Shown piece after piece: positions 1 to 10,866 of a DNA stretch of 64,000 bases. Position 1 is the first letter of the stretch; each line of letters begins with the position of its first letter. The translations under genes were made by a program, and so were the position numbers. This DNA comes from Ganoderma boninense (lineage: Eukaryota; Basidiomycota; Agaricomycetes; Polyporales; Polyporaceae), in the NCBI GenBank assembly GCA_002900995.3, contig CM035304.1:3357612-3421611 (forward strand), given 5' to 3'. The notes beneath the pieces were generated by a model. The model did no database searches. It worked only from the letters and a program-made list of their open reading frames with translations, and was not told the origin of the DNA.

Positions 1-555
1 CATAGAAAGCAAATGCTTGCTTGCTTAAAACTTACAGTCATCAACCACCCTGGTCCACCCAGCATAATGCCAAATTGAATTTTTGAGTTTTCTCCCTCAT
101 TTCTGCAGCTGTTGCCATGATTCTGGTGTCTAATTGTAGCTACTGTTAATATAAATGCATTAAAATCAATTATGTGTTGTAGTTCATAAAATGTAGGCTT
201 TATTGTCTGAACTCTGTTTTAGTGCTTAAAGAGCATTTTCACTTGATGTAACTAACACCTTGCCTCAAATTTATTGTGTAGCAGTGTGTATGTCTCCTGT
301 TATAATTATTAAACAAGAGACATTAAGTATGCAAAGTTTCATACTATGGTGTGATGATTTGAATAAAGCATAGAAAAAATATTTATAGAAAGTAGATACA
401 TATTTTACACAGTCAAATCTACATGGTTCTCCAATGTTTACAGTAAGATTTTGTGGGGTTGAATAAACATTCTGGGCCTATATCTTACACATAGTTTAGA
501 GATAACATATAAAATATACTGCAACAAAAATAAGGTGGAAAGCTTCACTCTTTCT
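1..555. other. AT-rich region without recognised gene
   Basis: AT-rich, with no open frame of useful length and no repeat terminus that I recognise. It ends at the LTR terminus TGTTACGACTGG that begins at 556. It could be an old transposon remnant or plain intergenic DNA. Confidence 0.6.
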
Positions 556-1957
556 TGTTACGACTGGCTGTTGAGTAAGATCATCTAGACATCCGTAAAA
601 CGCTGTCGTGCTGACGGCGCTGACGGGCACAGCCATCAGTGTGGCAGCGCCCGCAGCACCTTCAGCACTCAGCAGGCCAGGCGTCTGTATCTACCTCTCT
701 CTCTCTCCACATCGGTGCTCTACTTCGCCCCTCAATGCCTGCCTCCCAGCCAGACGACTCTGGAATCAAGACTCTTGGTCGATGTTACATGGTATCCGAG
801 ACATTGTTCCTGCATAGGAGGTGCCCAACTGCAGTGCTTGGGGTTGGATGTTCAGTGGAGCCACAACAGCTGGGAGCGATGGGTGCAGCGAGGGTGGGGA
901 GGACAGCGGTGTGGATTAGAGCATGCAGAAGGTGCGCAAACAATCAAGGTGCGTTCAATTTCAGTGAGCTCTGTCCTGGAGCCCCCCTTTTTTTCTTTTG
1001 TTCCCTCCCCCGGCGCAGTCATATCAACAGAGTGGGCTCCTGCACGCCTGCCTACCACCGGTTGCCACGCTCTCTAGCTCTCAACTTCCAAATATCAACA
1101 TCCTCCCACCTCTACCCGTACCCCCTTCATTTTCCTGCCCTGCCAGTGGATGATTTTGGGGCTCGATAGTGCCGTTTTCAACAGTGTATCGCTCGGGAGC
1201 GCAGCCTCCTCATCTTCCTCATCCCGGTCCAATTCCTATGTCGCTCATCTCCTTGTGTATTTATATGTCAAATTGATCCAGTCTGTCAGTCTGTAGCATA
1301 AATCATGCATGTAGAGTGGGACATCGTTGCAAAGAACTGCGTACAATAACCGGATACTATGAGACGCTGGGTGCACGACTGCTGACAGTGCTGACAGCAA
1401 CTTGACGGTGGGATGCTGCCACGCTAGCAGCTGACGCGCTAAGCGCTGGTGTGCTGATGGTGCTGAGGGCGCTGGGTCAGCGCTGTCAGCGTTTTACAGG
1501 GGTCCAGATGATCAGGAAGGAGGCTTACGAGACAGGCAAAGGCATCAATGAGCACTTGTGCAGTGACTCCCAGAGTGGACCAGGGCTCAACAGTCAGGCT
1601 GGAGGCAAGATGTATTGAACAAGTAACTAACGAGTGAGAATACAGCAAGGCTTACCTGGAGACAAGAGGTCAGAACTGAGGTCTCTAGGTAGCGAAGTAC
1701 AGGCCTTATATACATGTAACGGACGGACAATGGGAACCAGGAACAATAGGTAACTATAGATACAGGAACCAGTGGGAGAACAATAGTATGTAGTACAATG
1801 ATGACAGGAACAATAGAGTAACAGGAGTTATTACACTCGAGAACAAGAGATGGGGTTTGCTAAACAACAGAGGACAATAAGGATAGCACAGGAGGCAAAC
1901 TGTCCAAAAAGGGAAAGTGAGATGCCGGGCTAGGTGCTGAGTGGGCTGTTCATAACA
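556..1957 (-). repeat. LTR of gypsy family C/D, minus orientation, split by a DNA element
   Basis: The LTR begins TGTTACGACTGGCTG at 556, is interrupted at 582, resumes at 1510 and ends CATAACA at 1957. It matches, in reverse complement, the LTR at 22115-22574 and the 3' LTR of element D at 34452-34794. Shared features include the TATATA segment near 1700 and the stretch encoding the 'cttgtctccag' repeats. Without the insertion it is about 475 bp. Directly to its right lies a gag-protease fragment of the same family in the opposite orientation, so this is not a normal element end. It is either a solo LTR that landed in an older copy or a rearranged junction. Confidence 0.85.
583..1509. mobile_element. 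Non-autonomous TIR element inside the LTR
   Basis: The ends are inverted repeats: ATCTAGACATCC then GTAAAACGCTG on the left, and CAGCGTTTTAC then GGTCCAGAT on the right (imperfect, about 20 bp). The flanks both read GATC (579-582 and 1510-1513). Removing the insert and one GATC restores the sequence found in the intact LTR copy at 9219-9240. Both subterminal zones are rich in GCTGAC and GCTGTC repeats, the sort of array a transposase could bind. The open frames inside (for example 639-1169) look like chance frames, so no transposase is encoded. Confidence 0.75.
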
Positions 1958-2404
1958 ATTGCAGCCCTTACAACTACTAAAAAAAAGAGGTGAGCTGCAC
2001 TAGACACTGCTTGTCCTAGCTCTTGTAGTAATAGCTGATTTTTTGTACTTAGTTCTGTGTTTGTATAGGAAGTAAACCATAATTGTCAACACTTTCATAT
2101 ACCAGTACAGTTGATCAGCAAGCCACAACATAAGAACATTATAGCAATAGCAGATGTGGAGCTACTACCAAGTTCTTACATAGATGGTTTGTAAAGAAGA
2201 ACCAGGTTACAACAAGGAAGTTGGCAAGGCCCATTCTTCTGTACAACATAGATGGTACTGAGAACCATGATGGGACAATCATAGAGGTCACTGTGTTAGA
2301 TATGGCAATTGGAGAGCACCAGGAGAAGGTGGTGTTTGTGGTGATAGACATAGGAGAAGAGGATGTGATCATTGGCATAGACTGGTTGCACAAGCACAAT
2401 CATA
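1958..2404 (+). pseudogene. Gypsy gag-protease fragment (family D)
   Basis: This is a relic of the gag end and protease region of the same retrotransposon family as element D, aligning with 30637-31090. Residues such as LYNIDGTENHDGTI, the DMAIGEHQEKVVFVV stretch and the IIGIDWLHKHN end of the protease are readable at 2221-2400. The catalytic DSGA region near 2150 has decayed, with GATGTGGAGCTACT in place of the intact copy's GATAGTGGAGCTACT. No RT or integrase follows. The junction with unrelated sequence falls at about 2404. It is non-functional. Confidence 0.8.
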
Positions 2405-3915
2405 AACACTTCGGGGGTTTCGTCATTATGTACCAGATAACAGGGCATTCAACAAATGAATTAACATGATAAATTTTGTATACTATGTTGTACAGGATTG
2501 TTCCTAAAATGCTGTCTAGAATAATAGCTGAATTGAAAGTCCTTATGTTATTAGATAAGTTCAGCCAGAGGAAACAGGAACAGACACGTGAAATTTTGTT
2601 CCAATGATCAGTAGAGACAAGATCTCAGCTGCTGGCATATTCAACAGCGGATATTATATCACAGATAAAATTGCTGCCCACAGTCAATTCATTGTCCTCC
2701 CTGTTTGACAGGAGAACACCAGAACAGCTGTCCGGTCGGAAAGGAGAATCAACATTTCTAATGTCAATTTCCCTTCCCTCCGGGACAACATTTGGGCTGT
2801 TGGTTCATCGGGCTGATCATCGGCAATCAGATGGAGACGATGACACGCTCACGAACCCACTAATGGCCCACACATTGTCCACTCACTAACCACATATGTG
2901 GCCACTCATCTCAATGGCGTTGAAAGGTCGGCCACCAATAAGACTGCTCGATTTGTCAAGATTTCACACTTGCACGCAAATGAATAATTCTGCTATCTGT
3001 GCACAGAGAATGAGCAGGAGGGAAAACAGCTGTAGCACTAAGCAAGAAGACTGACCTAAATCTATGGCATTGTGAGATGTGACGAGAGGAGGAGGACGGT
3101 GGCAAGTGTCAGGAGGAGACAAGTAGCTGCCTGCAAGTCACTCATCTGTGAAAGAAGGTGTGAGCGGCAGCGTGGAGACGATGTGGCAACTAGATGTACC
3201 TTTGTCCCAAGGTGAAGCATGGACAAAACACAAGCAGAGATGGTTGTCATGGGGAGACGACTCATTTATGAGTTGCTTGCTAAAGCAATAAAGTCAGCTC
3301 ATGAAACTGGACAGTGTGTATGCAACGCGACGTACGAAACAGCGGCAAATAGGCCAGAATTCCGAGATCGACGACAGCAGGGGGGAATGTGTGAGACACC
3401 AATTGCTCCACAATGGTCAACACCAAAGTGTACAATAGATACCCTTGTGACGAGGGAGATGGGAGCACGTCAGGAAGAAGGCCTTGAGCGAGGTGAGGAG
3501 ACAACAGGGCGACGCAAAGAGATGACAGAGGCACAATTAGGAGGAGGGGGAGGTGAGAAGATGTTGGTGTGAGGATGGGCGAAGACAGATTGATGCAATG
3601 AGGAGGGGACACAGATGGCAGATGGAGGATGGCGGATGACAATTGTCACGGTGAGGCAGACAAAGCTGAAGTCGAGGAATGTGAAGGTGGCTAGGCACCC
3701 GAGCATGTGGCTGTGGGAATGTTGGAGGCCGTGTAGACCGCACGAAGCATCATGCTGCTTCCTTGTCATCTCGTCCTCCTGCCACCAACACCCACTATCC
3801 CTCCCACCGTCTTCCTCATCATCTTGTCGTCCCGTTGCCGACCGTTCTCGTATTCTGATCCTCCCCCCCAGCTGCGTTCAGCTCAGCAGCTGTAGTAAGG
3901 ATAATGTATAATGAA
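2405..3915. other. Intergenic DNA, no gene recognised
   Basis: Several open frames of 70-120 codons exist on both strands (for example around 3219-3572 and 3470-3769), but they are low-complexity, overlap each other antisense and show no recognisable motif. I see no splice pattern that would join them. The region ends at the palindromic element that starts at 3920. Confidence 0.5.
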
Positions 3916-3919
3916 CCAG

Positions 3920-6252
3920 TAATAGCAAGGAAATGTTATGCAATATAAACTGACTATCGTTGTAATGTAATACAAAGCCCCGGGATAATGTCTGGAGTTC
4001 CCTAATATAGTAGGCAGCCTCCGGAGGGCCTGTTATCAGTGCCTGGGCTGGCACTTTTTTAGTTATTAGCTTAGATAAGGCCCCAGGGGCTTATCTGCCA
4101 TCACTCCAGGGCTTCCCCCATCAATACTAACCTCCTATCAGCCACCCGGGCTCCTCCTGCCCTGCCACTGCCCAATATAGAAGGTGCTTGGGTGCCTGCA
4201 CCTGGGTACCTTCCCCTTGCCATATCTCCCTCAATTCTAGACTGTTTCCCATGGTATTAGGTGCGTTCTGAAGGCATTTTTAAGGCGCTTCTAACGTGCC
4301 TATTGTGCTGGTGTAATATGGTCTACTAACATATATATACAGGTACCTTTGGTCGCTCTAGGGGCCAGTAAATAGGCTATAGCTCAGGTGTTTGTGGACG
4401 TAATGGGACGATCTTAGGCGCGTTTTGTTTGTGTTAACAACACGCACAAAACGAGCCCAAGATCGTCCCATTCAGTCTAGCCGTTCCTCTGGTACACATA
4501 CTCCCTCCTCCTCAGGGACAGGGTATTGGTATCTCAGGAATGGCTGCACCGTTTGGGACAATCTTGGGTGCGTTCTGTAGGTACAGAATAGTGGTATTTG
4601 TATGCACTATCAGTTTGAGGGTATATAGCTTAACAAATATACTACAGTGCGATCAGTTGGCAGCCCCACCACCTTTGCATCCCCCATACCTCAGCAACTA
4701 CTTGACGGATTTTTTTGCCTGTCATACTGCTGGAAAGCTGCTGCTCACAGCTTTCTAATGAGCTCAAGAACATCCCTGTATGACTATTGGAACCTTCAGA
4801 GTGCCTACCTCCTCCTCCTGCTTCTCCCCCCACCACTGTTTAGCCCATATCTTGGGCATGCCTTGATGGAATCATGTCGTTTTTTTGTGTTTCCTACTAC
4901 TTGCTAACAGCTACCTTTGTACAACATATGGCACTTATCAGCCATCTGGATCAATTGTCATTCTTTTATCAATGTTCACAAAGATACCTCCTGTCGACTT
5001 TTTTATAGCCTCATGATAGTGAGACTCTCTACACGCCTGATTAGCCACAATTCACAGCTTTCTAATGCAAAAACAACCAAACAGAACAGACAAAAACATA
5101 AGGAGATATTGATTTATGATTGTTGACAGCCTTACTGCAGCTGTGCTAGTCTTCAAAAATGGATGCCACAGCTATCAGGCAGTCTTACACTGGGCCAAGG
5201 CACCTTCATTGGAGTGTATTGTACATATCTTGATATAAGTGAACTGTTGTGTGCATAAAAGACCTACTACATAGCACACAATTCAAAAAGGACGACATGA
5301 TTCCATCAAGGCATGCCCAAGATATGGGCTAAACAGTGGTGGGGGGAGAAGCAGGAGGAGGAGGTAGGCACTCTGAAGGTTCCAATAGTCATACAGGGAT
5401 GTTCTTGAGCTCATTAGAAAGCTGTGAGCAGCAGCTTTCCAGCAGTATGACAGGCAAAAAAATCCGTCAAGTAGTTGCTGAGGTATGGGGGATGCAAAGG
5501 TGGTGGGGCTGCCAACTGATCGCACTGTAGTATATTTGTTAAGCTATATACCCTCAAACTGATAGTGCATACAAATACCACTATTCTGTACCTACAGAAC
5601 GCACCCAAGATTGTCCCAAACGGTGCAGCCATTCCTGAGATACCAATACCCTGTCCCTGAGGAGGAGGGAGTATGTGTACCAGAGGAACGGCTAGACTGA
5701 ATGGGACGATCTTGGGCTCGTTTTGTGCGTGTTGTTAACACAAACAAAACGCGCCTAAGATCGTCCCATTACGTCCACAAACACCTGAGCTATAGCCTAT
5801 TTACTGGCCCCTAGAGCGACCAAAGGTACCTGTATATATATGTTAGTAGACCATATTACACCAGCACAATAGGCACGTTAGAAGCGCCTTAAAAATGCCT
5901 TCAGAACGCACCTAATACCATGGGAAACAGTCTAGAATTGAGGGAGATATGGCAAGGGGAAGGTACCCAGGTGCAGGCACCCAAGCACCTTCTATATTGG
6001 GCAGTGGCAGGGCAGGAGGAGCCCGGGTGGCTGATAGGAGGTTAGTATTGATGGGGGAAGCCCTGAAGTGATGGCAGATAAGCCCCTGGGGCCTTATCTA
6101 AGCTAATAACTAAAAAAGTGCCAGCCCAGGCACTGATAACAGGCCCTCCGGAGGCTGCCTACTATATTAGGGAACTCCAGACATTATCCCGGGGCTTTGT
6201 ATTACATTACAACGATAGTCAGTTTATATTGCATAACATTTCCTTGCTATTA
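3920..6252. mobile_element. Giant palindromic (foldback) element 1
   Basis: The element is 2333 bp. The left arm (3920-4880) and right arm (5292-6252) are each 961 bp and are reverse complements of each other with very few differences; one is near 4107, where the left arm reads 'ctccaggg' against 'cttcaggg' in the right arm's complement. The loop is 411 bp (4881-5291). The termini read TAATAGCAAGG...CCTTGCTATTA and both flanks read CCAG (3916-3919, 6253-6256), a possible 4-bp target duplication. Mirror-image open frames in the arms are the same frames seen twice and match no transposase that I recognise. Near-identity implies recent formation, gene conversion between arms, or an assembly artefact. 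Confidence 0.9.
4881..5291. other. Loop of palindromic element 1
   Basis: This is the single-copy, AT-rich 411-bp spacer between the two arms. No open frame worth naming is present. It is the only non-palindromic part of the element. Confidence 0.7.
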
Positions 6253-6785
6253 CCAGTCTGTAATACATTACAGCAACCACAGCTTGTGTTCAGCTCTGCA
6301 CCTACCATGTCATGAACAGGCATTACGAACTACATATATAGTACCAGCCAAGTGTCAAGCCAAGCTTGACATTGCATCCTTTTGGTGTAGCTGGTACAGT
6401 GGCTGGTCTGTTCCTAACATACCACCGGCCCACCTACCTTGCCACTGATGCTCAGCGTCCTCTTGCCGCCACGGGCAGCTCATCTCCCTGTCTCTTGTTG
6501 CGGTGTTGACCGCAATGAGAGACAGCTGCCCGGGCCCCATTCTTGTGCTGGACACTGGTGCAAAGTGTAGTGTAGTGCTGTGTTGGTAGTGCTGTGGTGT
6601 TGTAGTGCTGTGGTGTTGTATGACAGGGGATTGATTTCTTCTATAGGTGTGCAACCTGCCTGTGTTGCGCGTCCATCTGCCCATGGACGTAGCAGCTACT
6701 AACCATGGGTAGTTCTTGAACATGCCAACTCACCTCTAAGGCGGCATCAGCTCAGCAGAGGCGGGAGGTAGGAGGTAGGAAGAGT
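6253..6785. other. Spacer between two transposons, with a short minisatellite
   Basis: No gene is recognised. Around 6560-6625 a 16-bp unit (TAGTGCTGTGGTGTTG) is repeated two to three times. The rest is unique sequence with overlapping short frames on both strands. Confidence 0.5.
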
Positions 6786-7306
6786 TAAGGCTGAACGTAG
6801 GTCAACCTATGGTTGATTGGGATCTGTACCTGCAGGTTTGGCCACTTTTAAAAGCTTGATTAGGATCTGTATAAATCAAATCAACTTTTCACCTACAACC
6901 TACAGGTAGCAAACCTATAAGTTATAGGTCAAATCATTGATTTGATTTGAATACTAAATATAGTATTTTCTCAGCTACTGTTGAAGATTTTAACCTATTA
7001 TTGAGTGTTAGTACTCTTTTTTATGCTAGAATTATGCTTATACATGCAGTATTAAGCTATATGAGGACAATTTATGAACTAAAGCCTTCAATTTATACTA
7101 TTTTTGGCTATCAAAGTGTGAATCAACCTACAAGTGACCCATACCCAAACCTACAGATCCAGGTCACTTTTTCCAAGATGGCTGATTGAGATTTGTGGCT
7201 GATTCATAGCATGAGTACCTATAACCTACAGATCACAACCTATAGGTAAATATCTAGGTTCAAGCCAGGTTGAACTGCATAAAACCTGAACCTATGTTCA
7301 GCCTTA
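6786..7306. mobile_element. MITE, TAAGGCTGAAC family, copy 1
   Basis: The 521-bp element begins TAAGGCTGAACGTAGG and ends CCTATGTTCAGCCTTA. It is a diverged copy of the element at 20387-20917: both open with the same 'tcaacctatggttgattggg' stretch, share the 'caaatcattgatttgatttgaata' core, and close with 'ccaggttgaactgc'. Flanks GGAAGAGT and GCATCTAC do not match, so no target duplication is visible here. There is no coding capacity. Confidence 0.85.
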
Positions 7307-7319
7307 GCATCTACACTCA

Positions 7320-8922
7320 ATGTCAAAATCTCATGTAAGACCTACAGCTGGTCGCATTGCTGGTGGGTGGGCGAGTGGGGCAGCCACTCAACTGACCAAC
7401 CTTCCTATTGGCTCTGATGCTCCCTTGTCAGATTTGAAAGCCTCTCAACAGTCATCGCTTACGCATACCTACTACCTTCACCGCAAGATTTATCAGGTGA
7501 TGACAGACAAAGGAGAGGACGTATCTGCATTTTATCAACTCCAAAAGTCTCATCACTTGAGTTTTGCCATTCCTGTGGAGTCCCTCTCTGACTTAAGTGA
7601 CACCCCAGACAAAACAAATGAGGAATGTGTAGACAATGAACAGGCAGGCGATAATAGTGACAACGGTGATGAATGGATAAATAGTCAGATTCTACAGAAG
7701 TCAGAGCTTTTTAAACTAGCAAAAGAGTAAGCTGGTCCTCACAGTTTTGGTCCTCACAATTTCATGACTCAGGCTTGTTGATATTCTTTCTCTAGAAAAG
7801 TTGAAGTGTGGAAGGGGAAGTCTGAGATACGTCAGCAAGTCGAGATTTGCATGGGGAAACAGAGCTTAGCAAAGAAGAGTGTTAAGGCTGCCTGTCTGCA
7901 GGGAAAAGGTACGTTGTCCCTTTTTGTCCTTTGCTTCTCCTTGTCCTTTGTCGACCAACTCTGAGACACTGAAAATTTTGTTAGTCCAACTGGACACATT
8001 TAAACTGCACACAGTGGTGGAGGCCAGGCATTCCCAAGGAAAATGCAGTAGAACAATGGCAAAGAATGGAGGCAACACCAATGAAGAGACAAAGGAGACT
8101 GTTTTTGATAGTAATATCCCTTGCCATGCCATTTTCAAGGACAATTTCAATGTAGTTTGGCATTTCTCCAGCGCTATTGGTTCCCGAGGCACCGTAAGTA
8201 CTATATACTAGGGAAGTTTGACTCTTACCAAGTCCTCTACAGGAACACGTCACCAAAGGTTGCAAGGATTGGGGATTCAAACCAAAAAAACCCCCAAAGT
8301 TGCCAACGATAAGAAGGCTGGGTACAAGAAGGACAGTTCACTGTGGGGCACGACAAGATTTGCCAACCTGTAGCATTCGATTGGACACCCCATCAGTATT
8401 CTTCATTCAAAGGAAATGCTCATGCTCACATCTCATCTGTGTGATGATCCTGTCATTGCAGCAGACATTCTGCACTCTGGGAAGATCTTGGAAGCTGCAT
8501 GTTCCTGCATGTCACAGCTGCAAGGCCTCAGCGCCTTTGTTATGAAGGCACTTGAGTTGATCGACCCCGAGCAGTATCAGTTGCTCAAGAAGGTACACGA
8601 CTTCCACCTCCATAGGTTCATGAGCCAGATTGCACTGGCAGCCTTGGATCGGTACCTTATTCATGAAGGCAGGGAGATCGTGTTCAATAGGTACTCCCTC
8701 CCCCACCATCATGGGCCAGATCCCCATTGGGGTTGGGCATGTATCTTCTACTTTGGAGACTTTGAGGGTGCTTACCTCAAATTTCCTGAACTGAAGCTGA
8801 AGATCCGTCTGTGCCCTGGCGACATGGTCTTCTTCTGAGGGCGAGATCTTCTCCATTTGGCTCAATTGTGGACTGGCAGTAATAGGCACTTCATTATTCA
8901 CTTTACCCATAAATCTATATAG
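7320..8922 (+). pseudogene. TET/JBP-like 2OG-Fe(II) dioxygenase, one nonsense mutation
   Basis: This is a multi-exon gene. Exon 1 runs from the ATG at 7320 to a GTAAGC donor at about 7726. Exon 2 is about 7795-7908 and a later exon ends RGT at 8192. The catalytic exon is within 8416-8922. That exon shows the double-stranded beta-helix signature of the fungal TET/JBP family: an H-x-D-like segment (HHHGPDPHWG), then FGDFEGAYLKFPEL, then PGDMVFF, and finally RHFIIHFTHKS carrying the distal His. The family oxidises 5-methylcytosine or thymine derivatives in DNA and in mushrooms is often spread with KDZ transposons (known of the family, not shown here). Right after PGDMVFF the frame meets TGA (8836-8838) where an Arg codon CGA is expected, and then continues GRDLLHLAQLW to the TAG at 8920. 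The start and middle junctions are tentative. Confidence 0.65.
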
Positions 8923-9199
8923 GACCTCACAGGGAAAATCTGCGCCTCCTCTCCCTCCAAGGTCTGGGCTGAAAGTTAGCCAGGAATAGATGTAGTTGTG
9001 TTCTTAATACATATAATATACAGTGAGCAAAATACTTGATGTGCTAGTAAAAACGCACACCCCTCATTGGCCCTATACAAGGAATAAGCGGCAGGCCAGG
9101 GGTGTGGATGGATGATAACCCACATGATCATCAAGACAGATGGCCCATGAAATTGGGGGCAGAGCATTAGGGTTTTCCACTTGGCGGCAGAAGACCACC

Positions 9200-9629
9200 T
9201 GTTACGACTGGCTGTCGAGTAAGATCAGGGAGGAGGCTTACGAGATGAGCAGGGGTGTCAACAAGCACTTATGCAGCAAGAGCAGAGCAGGGCTCGACAG
9301 TCAGGCTGGAGACAAGATGTATTGAGCAAGTAACTAACAAGCGAGAATACAGTGAGGCTTACCTAGAGACAAGAGGTCAAAACTGAGGTCTCCAGGTAGC
9401 AAAGTACAGGTCTTATATACATGCAACGGACAATGGGAACTGGAGACAATAGGTAACTATGGACATGGGAATCAGTGAGAGAACAATGGTATGTAGTACA
9501 ATGATGATGGGAATAATAAGTAACAGGAGTTATTGTACTTCAGGAACAAGGGACAGGTTTGCTAAACAACAGAGGACAATAAGGACAACATGGGAGGCAA
9601 ACTGTCCGAACAGGGAAAAAGAGGCACCA
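9200..9629 (-). repeat. LTR of family C/D, minus orientation, truncated
   Basis: It begins TGTTACGACTGGCTG and follows the same course as the LTR at 556-1957, including the TATATACATG segment (9415-9424). It stops at 9629, about 30 bp short of the expected end, where a different LTR (TGTTACGTCC) starts. The missing tip was presumably cut off when that second element inserted. Confidence 0.85.
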
Positions 9630-10052
9630 TGTTACGTCCTTAACCTATTAGACTTACAGTTCAATAGATTAGGCCGTTTAGACCAAAGACTAGTGGTTGA
9701 CTAGAGTCTGGATACTAGACTTGTTAGGTCTAGAGGACGTAGAAGTATGAAGGTATTGCTTCACAGAGCAATAGCTGGATAGACAAGAGACTGAAAACTG
9801 GGGGGTCACAGTTGAGGTGTCGCCCCTTATATACATGTAGGGGCCTAAGGTTTCAGGCTATGTAGGTAGTTACTGTAGCTATAGGTTCAAGGCTGTAGAC
9901 TGCGGGCTGTGTACTGCAGACTGTGGGCTGTGGCCTGCGGGCTGTGTACTGTGATCTATGTACTCGGTTACTCCCTAGTGTAATGGGTCTTTTCAGTAAT
10001 GAAAGGGAAAAAGTATAGGTGCAGTAAGCCTGCTTACTGTGCATTTATAACA
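9630..10052 (-). repeat. LTR of element B (3' LTR, minus orientation)
   Basis: The 423-bp LTR has the terminal inverted repeat TGTTA...TAACA. Immediately to the right, read on the minus strand, lies a purine-rich tract (GAAAGGGGAGAGGGGGG, 10055-10071) typical of a polypurine tract, so this is the 3' LTR of an element running right to left. Tandem 'ctgcgggctgtgtact' repeats lie at 9898-9955 and a TATATACATG segment at about 9829. Confidence 0.8.
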
Positions 10053-10430
10053 TTACCCCCCTCTCCCCTTTCAAGGTTGTCCTCAACCATTGGGATCCTT
10101 TCGCACAACCACAGGATGCCCCCTTTATCTTCGAGGCCCATATTCTTGAGGTGGTTTCGGTGTAGGATGATGTTTCGGAGGTGTTCCTTCCATTGTTCAT
10201 CATTTGGTAGATTGCAGTTCATATGATAGAGCACATGTAGTTGTCATGAAGGTTGTGTGTTGGAAAGGGAGTAGATGAGTATGTCGAGGGCTTTGGATGG
10301 GAAGTCGAGTATCATTATTTGTCCGTCCATTCATCATATGACCCAGTAGTTGAGGAGGTTGCAGGCTATGAGGGATCCTGGTTCTTCACAGCTCCTATCA
10401 AGGAAGTCATCAAGGTCACATGTGAGTTGC
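10053..10430 (-). pseudogene. 3' end of the element B polyprotein
   Basis: On the minus strand a frame ending near 10060 reads EHLRNIILHRNHLKNMGLED, then GGILWLCERIPMVEDNLERG, running straight into the polypurine tract of LTR B. I recognise this only as the C-terminal tail of a retroelement protein, not as a defined domain. Upstream codons are frameshifted (LHDNYM in another frame). At 10431 the sequence is cut by the LTR of element A, so the rest of B is missing from the window. Confidence 0.55.
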
Positions 10431-10866
10431 TGTCACAGCCTATCGACTGCACCACCAAACAAACAAACAAAGGGGCTCACTGATGGGGCACACAGGGGGT
10501 GGCAACAGAAGAGGAGATGATGGATTGCCTAGACTGGAAGGCGCAGAGGGGCAGGGGCTGTTAGGCTGCCTACAGTGGAAGGGAGGGAAGAACAGAAGAC
10601 AGAATCTGAGGTTCTTGATCCCACATCACAGCCCTTTATATACTACATGGGAACGGTGCACAGACCATCAGTTCAGGGCAGGTCCCGGGACCTGTCGCAG
10701 GTGAGAGAATGATCTAAGAAGCAGATAAGATAGAGAAAGAGATAAGATAAAAGGAGGAGATGAGATAAAGGAAAGGGAGATAAGATAAAGGAAAAGATAA
10801 GATGAACTGAGAAATAACTTGTCCTGATAAGATGCCAGACCAAGTGTGGCACAAAAAACTGTGACA
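10431..10866 (-). repeat. 3' LTR of element A
   Basis: The 436-bp LTR has an 8-bp terminal inverted repeat, TGTCACAG...CTGTGACA. On the minus strand it follows the pol stop codon and a polypurine tract (GAAGAGGGGGTAG). The U3 part (about 10705-10810) contains many GATAAGATA repeats and a TATATAAAGGGC promoter-like box lies at about 10634-10645. The flanking five bases on the left are GTTGC. The matching 5' LTR is absent, so the target duplication cannot be checked. Confidence 0.85.

Noticed and set aside
639..1169. 176-codon frame inside the element at 583-1509
   Set aside because: No motif, overlaps other frames in both directions, and lies in a non-autonomous element with repetitive ends; chance frame.
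4540..5632. Apparently conserved small ORFs at 4540-4907 and 5283-5632
   Set aside because: They are the same sequence read in the two mirror-image arms of the palindrome, not independent genes.
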